5,729 nucleotides of DNA from NCBI GenBank assembly GCA_031547465.1, contig JAVBRX010000100.1, positions 1 to 5,729 of the forward strand, given 5' to 3'. The position numbers and the translations under genes are program-made. The notes below the pieces were generated by a model that was given only the letters and a program-made list of their open reading frames with translations, was not told where the DNA came from and did no database searches. Source of the stretch: Hohaiivirga sp031547465 (GTDB lineage Bacteria > Pseudomonadota > Alphaproteobacteria > Rhizobiales > Beijerinckiaceae). Positions 1 to 5,258 of the stretch are shown here, in pieces (position 1 is the stretch's first letter; the number at the start of each line of letters is the position of its first letter).

Positions 1-51
1 GTACCTCAGGCATTGAATCAATGACGCATGTCGTCGCGTTGCGAGTTTGAT

Positions 52-543
52 TCAAATATCGTTGCTAAGTGTATCGAGTTGTTGAAGTCTGTCGAGCGCA
101 CCTTGAAGGATGTAAGTTGCGGCCAGCTTGTCCACGAGTTCGGCGCGCCGGGCGCGGGAGGCGTCGGCTTCGATTAATGTGCGCGTCACGGCGACGGTGG
201 AAAGACGCTCATCCCAGAACAACACCGGCAACGGCAGTAACGGTGTGAGATTGCGTATGAAGGCGCGGGTCGCCTGCGAACGCGGTCCTTCGCTGCCGTC
301 CATGTTGAGGGGCAAGCCGATAACGATGCCGCCGATATGGTGCGTCGTTGCCAGTTCCTTGATCCTCATGACATCGGGAGTGAACTTGACGCGCTTGATC
401 GTTTCCAGCGGCGAGGCGATGACGAGGCGGAGATCGGACAGCGCCAGGCCGATGGTCTTGACGCCGAGATCGACCCCAAGGAGCCGCTGACCGTGCTGGA
501 GCTGTGAGTACAAGCGGAGGAGTTCGTCATCCGTCGATGTCAC
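52..543 (-). CDS. ruvX: RuvX/YqgF family protein (putative Holliday junction resolvase / pre-16S rRNA nuclease)
   Basis: RuvX/YqgF proteins have an RNase H-like fold. In E. coli YqgF processes the 5' end of pre-16S rRNA, and the family is also annotated as a putative Holliday junction resolvase; the action is cytoplasmic. Seen here, counting from the GTG start: the first strand with the acidic residue in GVDLG (Asp25) followed by KTIGLALSD (29-37), the loop GLPLNMDGSEG (76-86), WDERLST (110-116) and Asp138 in the VDKLAA segment, all in family order. I chose GTG at 543-541 because AAGGA lies seven bases upstream. A TTG five codons earlier (558-556) has no ribosome binding site, and a stop sits just beyond it at 565-567. 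The resulting 163 residues fit the family. It diverges from the hydrolase gene at 664. Family assignment is firm; which of the two activities dominates cannot be told. Confidence 0.93.
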   Translation of the reverse strand: MTSTDDELLRLYSQLQHGQRLLGVDLGVKTIGLALSDLRLVIASPLETIKRVKFTPDVMRIKELATTHHIGGIVIGLPLNMDGSEGPRSQATRAFIRNLTPLLPLPVLFWDERLSTVAVTRTLIEADASRARRAELVDKLAATYILQGALDRLQQLDTLSNDI

Positions 544-573
544 TGGAATATCCTTCAAGGGGTTTTATGCAGG

Positions 574-624
574 TTGAATCCCTACGGCTACGACCGACAT
601 AGTATGGCGAGAAAAGCACGCCAA
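574..624. promoter_or_regulatory. Candidate divergent promoters for ruvX and the hydrolase
   Basis: The 120-base gap between the two divergent starts should hold both promoters. For ruvX (minus strand) there is TTGGCG (624-619), a 17-base spacer and TATGTC (601-596). For the hydrolase (plus strand) there is TTGAAT (574-579), an 18-base spacer and CATAGT (598-603); a TATAAA at 628-633 is another possible -10. The two pairs overlap, so the genes may compete for polymerase. The matches are only partial, so these are suggestions. Confidence 0.3.
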
Positions 625-663
625 GCTTATAAACGGCGTATGGTATCTGCGAGGAGTTGAGCG

Positions 664-1362
664 ATGAAAATCACCTGGTTCGGCCATTCCGCTTTCCGGC
701 TCGATTTTGCCGACAAGCATGTCCTGATCGACCCGTTCTTTTCCGGGAACCCGGTGTTTCAAGGGAAAAGGGACGAGGCGGCGGCTGGCGTAACGCATGT
801 GCTCATTACGCATGGCCATGGGGATCATATTGGCGATGCCATTGATATTTCGAAGAAAACAGGGGCAGTCGTCGTTACCAACTTTGATCTCTGCATGTGG
901 CTTGCATCCAAGGGGCTGGAGAAGTTTGACCCCATGAACACCGGCGGCACCACCGATCAGGGCGGTTTCACGGTGACGCTGGTGCGGGCGGACCATTCGA
1001 GCGGACTGATCGAATCAGGCGGCCCGGCGGCGCTTGGGCTTCCAAACGGCATCATCGTCAAGGCTCCGGGGGAGCCGACAATCTATCATATGGGTGATAC
1101 CGACATTTTTGGCGACATGGCGCTGATTGCCGAGATACATCAGCCGGAAATCCTGTTCGTGCCGATCGGCGATCGGTTCACCATGGGGCCGCAGGTCGCG
1201 GCGCTGGCGGTACGGCGTTTTTTCAAGCCGAAAGCGGTCATTCCGTGTCATTATGCGACCTTTCCGCCGCTCTTACAGAACGCCGATGCATTCGTAGCGG
1301 CAATGGAAGGCTCCGGCATTCAGGTGATCGTGCCGAACCGTGGGCTGGCGGTGACGGTCTGA
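664..1362 (+). CDS. UPF0173-type metal-dependent hydrolase (metallo-beta-lactamase fold)
   Basis: A 232-residue cytoplasmic enzyme of the metallo-beta-lactamase superfamily; its natural substrate is not known to me. The sequence opens with MKITWFGHSAF and LIDPFFSGNP (21-30), as in UPF0173/YtkL-like proteins. The metal-binding signature HGHGDH is at 50-55, a further His at 111 (ADHSS), GDTD at 144-147 with the bridging Asp145, and the last His at 196 in PCHYATFPPL. GDRFTMGP (169-176) is also typical of this group. All expected metal ligands are present, so it should be active. There is no signal peptide. The start is well supported: AGGAG at 652-656 lies seven bases before the ATG. It lies 89 bases upstream of gatC on the same strand, but the spacing and a hairpin in the gap argue for at least partly separate transcription. 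The family call is secure; any specific substrate would be a guess. Confidence 0.92.
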   Translation: MKITWFGHSAFRLDFADKHVLIDPFFSGNPVFQGKRDEAAAGVTHVLITHGHGDHIGDAIDISKKTGAVVVTNFDLCMWLASKGLEKFDPMNTGGTTDQGGFTVTLVRADHSSGLIESGGPAALGLPNGIIVKAPGEPTIYHMGDTDIFGDMALIAEIHQPEILFVPIGDRFTMGPQVAALAVRRFFKPKAVIPCHYATFPPLLQNADAFVAAMEGSGIQVIVPNRGLAVTV

Positions 1363-1386
1363 GTGCCGGCGGCGGACAAAAGAACG

Positions 1387-1416
1387 TTGCAGCGGCTTGG
1401 CGGCGGATGCTATAGC
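1387..1416 (+). promoter_or_regulatory. Candidate sigma70-type promoter for gatCA
   Basis: TTGCAG (1387-1392) and TATAGC (1411-1416) are separated by 18 bases and lie about 35 bases upstream of the gatC start codon. Alphaproteobacterial promoters often combine a TTG-containing -35 with a loose TATA-type -10. The pair overlaps the hairpin at 1399-1420, so the same bases could serve either role. Similarity is partial. Confidence 0.35.
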
Positions 1417-1430
1417 CGCCGTACTTTTTT
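1399..1430 (+). terminator. Small hairpin plus T run before gatC (weak terminator or attenuator)
   Basis: GGCGGC (1399-1404) can pair with GCCGCC (1415-1420) around a ten-base loop, and after four bases comes a run of six T (1425-1430). A shifted pairing, GCGGCT (1392-1397) with AGCCGC (1414-1419), is also possible. It lies between the hydrolase stop (1362) and the gatC start (1452). It could end hydrolase transcription, partly or fully. The stem is short and the T run is not adjacent, so efficiency is doubtful. Confidence 0.35.
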
Positions 1431-1451
1431 CTGGGAGTTGGAAAGCACGTC

Positions 1452-1739
1452 ATGTCGGTTGATGAGAAAACCGTTCGGCGGATCGCGCATCTGTCGCGTA
1501 TCGCCCTCCGCGAGGACGATGTCCCGCACATGCAGAATGAACTCAACGCGATGCTTGCCTTCGTCGAGCAATTGAACGAGGTTGATGTTTCAGGCATCGA
1601 GCCGATGACGTCGGTCATTCCCACGGCGATGAAGAAACGAGCTGATGGCGTAACCGATGGCGGTTATGCGCCCCTCGTCGTGCGCAACGCGCCAGCGACC
1701 GAGGACAATTTTTTCCTTGTTCCCAAGGTGATCGAGTGA
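1452..1739 (+). CDS. gatC: Aspartyl/glutamyl-tRNA amidotransferase subunit C (GatC)
   Basis: GatC is the small structural subunit of GatCAB, which converts Glu-tRNA(Gln) to Gln-tRNA(Gln) and, in many bacteria, Asp-tRNA(Asn) to Asn-tRNA(Asn). It wraps around the interface of GatA and GatB in the cytoplasm. The 95-residue product matches the family in length. It has the N-terminal helix VRRIAHLSRIAL (8-19), the second helix ELNAMLAFVEQLNEVD, the GIEPM segment, and the conserved C-terminal ending EDNFFLVPKVIE with the usual DNFF-VP pattern. A purine-rich GGAAAG (1440-1445) lies six bases before the ATG and GGGAG is slightly further up. gatA follows 64 bases downstream on the same strand. Nothing looks damaged. 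Confidence 0.97.
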   Translation: MSVDEKTVRRIAHLSRIALREDDVPHMQNELNAMLAFVEQLNEVDVSGIEPMTSVIPTAMKKRADGVTDGGYAPLVVRNAPATEDNFFLVPKVIE

Positions 1740-1803
1740 TCGGGCGTTTTCCTGCCCTTTCCCGCCTTACAGTCGTTTCCGCTTGAAAACAGTATTGGCT
1801 ATC

Positions 1804-3282
1804 ATGACCGATTTGACCCGCCTGACGATTGCCGAAGCCCGCGAGGGCTTGAAGGCGAAACGCTTTTCCGCCGTCGAACTCGCAAAGGCGCATATCGGCG
1901 CCATCGAGAAGGCGCGGGCGCTCAATGCGTTCCTGAAGGAGACGCCGGAGATTGCGCTTGCCATGGCCGAAAAATCGGATGCCAGGCTTGCCAGGGGCGA
2001 GGGCGGGGCGCTGGAGGGAATTCCGTTCGGCATCAAAGATCTCTATTGCACCAAGGGCGTGCCGACGACGGCGGCGTCGAAGATCCTGGAGAATTTCGTT
2101 CCGCAATATGAGTCCACGGTGACGAGCCAGCTCTGGCGCGATGGCGCGGTGATGCTCGGCAAGCTCAATCTCGATGAGTTCGCCATGGGCTCGTCCAATG
2201 AAACCAGCGCCTTCGGTTCGGTCGTGTCGCCTTGGAGACGCTCCGGTTCGGATACGCCGCTGGTACCGGGCGGGTCGTCCGGCGGTTCCGCCGCTGCGGT
2301 TGCGGCGCATCTGTGCCTCGCGGCGACGGCCACCGACACCGGCGGCTCCATCCGCCAACCGGCGGCGTTCACGGGAACGGTCGGCGTCAAGCCGACCTAT
2401 GGGCGCTGCTCGCGCTGGGGAACGATAGCCTTCGCCTCTTCGCTCGATCAGGCGGGAATCATCGCCCGGTCCGTGCGCGATACGGCAATCGCGCTGACGT
2501 CGATCTCCGGATACGATCCGAAGGACACGACGTCCGCCGATCTGCCGGTGCCGGATTTCGAGGCAGCCGTGAAGCGTGGGGTCAAGGGTTTGAAGATCGG
2601 CATTCCGAAGGAATACCGGCTGGATGGTATGTCGCCCGAAATCGAGAAACTCTGGATGCAGGGGGCAGAATGGTTGCGCGCTGCCGGGGCGGAGGTGGTG
2701 GATGTCTCGCTGCCGCACACGAAGTATGCGCTTCCGACCTATTATATCGTTGCTCCGGCGGAGTGTTCATCGAACCTCGCCCGGTATGATGGCGTGCGTT
2801 ATGGGTTGCGCGTACCCGGCAAGGATATTGTCGACATGTACGAGAAAACCCGCGCCACCGGGTTCGGACGCGAGGTGCAACGGCGGGTGATGATCGGCAC
2901 TTACGTGCTTTCGGCGGGCTATTACGATGCCTATTACGTACGGGCACAGAAAATCCGCACCCTTATCAAGCAGGATTTCGAGGCGGTTTACGCCAGCGGT
3001 GTCGATGCCATCCTGACTCCGGCAACGCCGTCAGCTGCATTCGGCATCGGAGAGAAGAGTTCCGCCGATCCGGTGGAAATGTATCTCAACGACGTGTTCA
3101 CCGTGACCGTCAATATGGCCGGGTTGCCGGGAATTTCCATTCCCGGCGGACGGGCGGGTAACGGCCTGCCACTTGGGCTGCAACTGATTGGTCGCCCATT
3201 CGATGAGGAAACCCTGTTTGCTGCCGGGCAGATCATTGAGGATGCCGCCGGGCGGATGGTGTTGCCGGAAGCCTGGTGGTGA
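1804..3282 (+). CDS. gatA: Aspartyl/glutamyl-tRNA amidotransferase subunit A (GatA)
   Basis: GatA is the glutaminase subunit of GatCAB: it hydrolyses glutamine and passes ammonia to GatB, where the mischarged Glu/Asp-tRNA is amidated. It belongs to the amidase signature family. The Ser-cisSer-Lys triad is visible as Lys78 (PFGIKD), Ser158 in PGGSSGGSAAAVAA, and the nucleophile Ser182 in DTGGSIRQPAA. The 24-residue spacing between the two serines agrees with the family. The segment SPWRRSGSDTPLVPGG just before the glycine-serine motif is a form I associate with alphaproteobacterial GatA. I chose ATG at 1804 (492 residues, beginning MTDLTRLTIAEAREGL), where homologues start. A TTG at 1783 would add seven residues with no family precedent I know of. 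No strong Shine-Dalgarno sequence precedes either start, so translation may be partly coupled to gatC. A strong terminator lies at 3432-3469, and no gatB follows before it. Confidence 0.97.
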   Translation: MTDLTRLTIAEAREGLKAKRFSAVELAKAHIGAIEKARALNAFLKETPEIALAMAEKSDARLARGEGGALEGIPFGIKDLYCTKGVPTTAASKILENFVPQYESTVTSQLWRDGAVMLGKLNLDEFAMGSSNETSAFGSVVSPWRRSGSDTPLVPGGSSGGSAAAVAAHLCLAATATDTGGSIRQPAAFTGTVGVKPTYGRCSRWGTIAFASSLDQAGIIARSVRDTAIALTSISGYDPKDTTSADLPVPDFEAAVKRGVKGLKIGIPKEYRLDGMSPEIEKLWMQGAEWLRAAGAEVVDVSLPHTKYALPTYYIVAPAECSSNLARYDGVRYGLRVPGKDIVDMYEKTRATGFGREVQRRVMIGTYVLSAGYYDAYYVRAQKIRTLIKQDFEAVYASGVDAILTPATPSAAFGIGEKSSADPVEMYLNDVFTVTVNMAGLPGISIPGGRAGNGLPLGLQLIGRPFDEETLFAAGQIIEDAAGRMVLPEAWW

Positions 3283-3300
3283 ATGTCGGCCAGTTGCTCC

Positions 3301-3350
3301 TTAGAGCATTTTCCGTCGAAGTGGCCACCGGTTCGGCGCAAGAAAATGCG
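3301..3350. repeat. Palindromic intergenic element 1
   Basis: GCATTTTC (3306-3313) pairs with GAAAATGC (3342-3349). Inside it CGTCGAA (3314-3320) pairs with TTCGGCG (3332-3338) with one T-G wobble, leaving a small bulge at 3339-3341 and a loop around 3321-3331. It sits 18 bases after the gatA stop. The arms and the GTGGCCACCGG centre resemble short palindromic repeats scattered between genes in Brucella and relatives. That multi-copy status is recollection and cannot be shown from one copy. Confidence 0.6.
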
Positions 3351-3366
3351 GTAAATAAAGGAAAGT

Positions 3367-3406
3367 TAGAGCGCAATCCGATGCAATTTGATTGGATTGC
3401 GCTCTA
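3367..3406. repeat. Palindromic intergenic element 2 (13-bp perfect stem)
   Basis: TAGAGCGCAATCC (3367-3379) is the exact reverse complement of GGATTGCGCTCTA (3394-3406), with a 14-base loop. No T run follows, so it is not a classical terminator, although the stem would be very stable in RNA. It resembles the 'tagagcg' palindromes common between genes of Hyphomicrobiales. Together with element 1 it may form one compound repeat unit running from about 3301 to 3410. Confidence 0.65.
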
Positions 3407-3431
3407 GAGCAATACATGATGCGAAAACTGA

Positions 3432-3469
3432 AAGGCCCGCACCGGTAACGATGCGGGCCTTGTTTTTTT
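3432..3469 (+). terminator. Rho-independent terminator downstream of gatA
   Basis: AAGGCCCGCA (3432-3441) is perfectly complementary to TGCGGGCCTT (3452-3461) around a ten-base loop, followed by G and seven T (3463-3469). This is a classical terminator for plus-strand transcription out of gatA. On the minus strand the stem is followed by TTCAGTTTT, a weak T tract, so it may also help end the peroxidase transcript, whose stop codon is only 16 bases away. Confidence 0.92.
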
Positions 3470-3484
3470 GTTAAGTCGAAACCG

Positions 3485-4552
3485 TTATTTGGCCGGGATC
3501 ATCAGTTCCGGCTTCGGCGTCGTTCCCGTGCTCGCGGGCAGGATCGGGTAATCGACCTGCGGCTGTTCGCCTGTGAGGGTGCGCAGGAACGTGACGAGGG
3601 ATTTAACCTCGGCGTCCGTCAGCTTCTGGCCAAGCTGGGCGGTTCCCATTACGGCAACTGCCTGCTCCAGATCCCACACTTTGCCGGAATGGAAATAGGG
3701 AGCTGTAAGCGCGACGTTGCGCAACGGCGCGGCGCGGAAGACATATTGCTCATCCTGCGTCTTGGTAACCTGGAAACGTCCCGTGTCGCCAGCAGGCAGG
3801 ATGTCGGCAGCAGGCTTCTCAACGAGGCCGAACGGGAAATATCCGTTGCCGCCGATATTCACGCCGTTGTGGCAACTGGAGCAGCCTTTATCCATGAATA
3901 AGGCAAGGCCTTGCTTTTCTGTCGCCGTCAGGATGGCGGTGTTGCCTTCAAGATACTGATCGAAGCGGCTGGCCGGGGTGGTGAGGGTGGCTTCGAACGC
4001 CTCAATGGCCTTGGCGACGTTATCGAAGGTGACAGCTTCCGCTTCACCGGGGAACGAATTTTTAAAATCGGCCACATATTCCGGCATGCTCTTGAGGGTG
4101 GCGATGACCCGGTCGGGGGTGCTGGCCATTTCGACACCCGCCTGGATGGGGCCTTTTGCTTGTGCCTTGAGGTCTTCCGCTCGGCCATCCCAGAATTGGG
4201 CAATGTTGAACACCGCATTCAGTACGGTGGGTGCATTGCGCGGGCCGGTCTGCCAGCCGTGTCCGACGGACGTTTCAAGGTTATCGCCGCCGCCCATGCC
4301 GACATTGTGGCAACTGTTGCAGGAGATGAAGCCACTGCGTGACAGGCGTGGGTCGAAATAGAGTTTCTTGCCGAGTTCAATCTTGGAGCGAGTGACGGTA
4401 TTTCCTTTGATTGCCGGAATGACCGAGGGGATTGGCTGGAATACCTCATTCGCCCGTTTCATCAGTTCGGCATCGGGTTGCTGCGCGGATGCCAGCGAAA
4501 GCGATCCGAGCAAAAGGATAGCGGTCGAGGCCAATTTGGAAAACGTTTTCAT
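3485..4552 (-). CDS. Di-haem cytochrome c peroxidase, periplasmic (CcpA/MauG family)
   Basis: Bacterial di-haem peroxidases reduce hydrogen peroxide to water in the periplasm, taking electrons from small c-type cytochromes or azurin-type proteins. The 355-residue product begins with a Sec signal peptide (basic MKTFSK, hydrophobic core 8-20, likely cleavage after ASA at 23). Haem-binding motifs are CNSCH (78-82) and CSSCH (224-228). Other hallmarks: SVGHGW with His98, the candidate distal ligand of the peroxidatic haem; FWDGR with Trp121 between the haems; GVEM with Glu141 near the active site; APYFHSGKVWDLEQAV; and Met302 (VMGTAQLG), the likely axial ligand of the high-potential haem. This pattern fits classical CcpA rather than MauG, where an axial Tyr replaces the Met. 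AAGGGA (4562-4557 region) precedes the ATG at close spacing. It is a single-gene unit, convergent with gatA, and no partner cytochrome is in view. An upstream FNR/FixK box suggests low-oxygen control. Confidence 0.95.
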   Translation of the reverse strand: MKTFSKLASTAILLLGSLSLASAQQPDAELMKRANEVFQPIPSVIPAIKGNTVTRSKIELGKKLYFDPRLSRSGFISCNSCHNVGMGGGDNLETSVGHGWQTGPRNAPTVLNAVFNIAQFWDGRAEDLKAQAKGPIQAGVEMASTPDRVIATLKSMPEYVADFKNSFPGEAEAVTFDNVAKAIEAFEATLTTPASRFDQYLEGNTAILTATEKQGLALFMDKGCSSCHNGVNIGGNGYFPFGLVEKPAADILPAGDTGRFQVTKTQDEQYVFRAAPLRNVALTAPYFHSGKVWDLEQAVAVMGTAQLGQKLTDAEVKSLVTFLRTLTGEQPQVDYPILPASTGTTPKPELMIPAK

Positions 4553-4614
4553 AGGATTCCCTTTTTGCTTTAATGCGAATAATTTGCAGTTTCTAATTTT
4601 AGCAGACTTGTTCC

Positions 4615-4628
4615 TTGATGGAGATCAA
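4615..4628 (-). promoter_or_regulatory. FNR/FixK-type box upstream of the cytochrome c peroxidase gene
   Basis: TTGATGGAGATCAA is a perfect match to the dyad TTGAT-N4-ATCAA recognised by FNR, FnrN/FnrP, Anr and FixK regulators. Its centre (4621.5) lies about 70 bases upstream of the peroxidase start codon. A class II activator site centred at -41.5 would put the transcript start near 4580, leaving a short leader, which is reasonable. I could not identify a convincing -10 hexamer. The site is symmetric, but no plus-strand gene begins within 600 bases, so the peroxidase gene is the only sensible target. Confidence 0.8.
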
Positions 4629-5085
4629 AAAGCTATATCGGTAAACGACGAAAGTTTTAAGAATTAAAATCTATCTTCAGTGTGGATGGTTTTAGATGGT
4701 TGTCCTGGTTTTTGTAAGGCGCTAGAGTTTACAATGGATTTATCACGTGTGGAATGCGCAAAATTTTTTTGAATAAATACTTAATTGAATGTGGAAATTA
4801 GCTCTATAGAGAGGAGAATATAATTGCATTCTGTTTCTAACTGATTTTAATTTCAGGCGTTTTATCATTATGCGTGTTTTTGCCGCAGGTGAATCTATAA
4901 AGATATAGGATAAATTTTTTATTATATGGGCTTTTATGATTTGTCGATAATAATTCATGTAATAATTAATTTTTTTATTATAATTATACATAGTTTTGTT
5001 ATTTCAATGAAACATATTATTATTATATACATTGTAGTATTTAGTATATTACGCATTTTGACCTATGGTGCACCCATTCTCCTAA
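4629..5085. other. AT-rich stretch without a convincing gene
   Basis: This stretch is strikingly AT-rich, most of all from about 4740 to 5060, in contrast to the GC-rich coding DNA to the left. Open frames here are short and have no ribosome binding site or recognisable motif. One is an 82-codon minus-strand frame (4991-4743) rich in Asn, Tyr, Ile and Lys, as expected from AT-rich DNA by chance; another is a 28-codon plus-strand frame starting at 4686. I see no terminal inverted repeats, tRNA or transposase trace. Likely readings are a long regulatory or silenced spacer, or an acquired segment. Confidence 0.6.
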
Positions 5086-5208
5086 GCTACCTTAATTAAT
5101 ACGAAAGAAAAAGCTGCGGTCGATTGGGATGTGACCAGCGAACCCTATCTCGACCGTGTATGCGGCCCGCGTTCTAGCCGGCGGCGGAATAGAATCTTTG
5201 CTCCTTAA
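5086..5208 (+). pseudogene. Possible remnant of the 3' end of a gene (no start codon)
   Basis: Composition turns GC-richer abruptly around 5110. From the stop at 5083-5085 to TAA at 5206-5208 a plus-strand frame stays open for 40 codons. It reads in part AAVDWDVTSEPYLDRVCG, then an Arg-rich SSRRRNRIFAP end. It has no ATG or GTG start near its beginning and no upstream coding sequence. The amino-acid makeup looks like protein rather than random AT-rich translation, so it could be the tail of a gene whose front was deleted or replaced by the AT-rich DNA. I do not recognise the protein. A 73-codon minus-strand frame overlaps it and is equally unproven. Confidence 0.25.
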
Positions 5209-5258
5209 AACTCTTAATCGATCCGAATCCCTGTAACTCAAACTTTGGCGAGGCTGGA

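Noticed and set aside
13..55. Inverted repeat TTGAATCA (13-20) / TGATTCAA (48-55) at the ruvX 3' end, considered as a terminator
   Set aside because: The arms are eight bases with a 27-base loop, there is no T run, and it overlaps the ruvX stop codon. It is too weak to annotate.
1615..2718. Long minus-strand frame (367 codons) opposite gatC/gatA
   Set aside because: It is an Arg/Gly-rich translation typical of the antisense of GC-rich coding DNA, and it lies wholly opposite well-identified gatC and gatA.
4686..4772. 28-codon plus-strand frame starting MVLDGCPGFC
   Set aside because: It is short enough to occur by chance, and has no Shine-Dalgarno sequence and no family resemblance.
4743..4991. 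82-codon minus-strand open frame in the AT-rich spacer
   Set aside because: It has no ribosome binding site, and its Asn/Tyr/Ile/Lys-rich makeup simply mirrors AT-rich DNA. No motif or membrane pattern supports a protein.
5217..5240. tRNA-like TpsiC arm (GATCCGAATCCC) considered as an attachment-site remnant
   Set aside because: No matching stem, anticodon arm or acceptor end is present nearby. The resemblance covers only a few bases.
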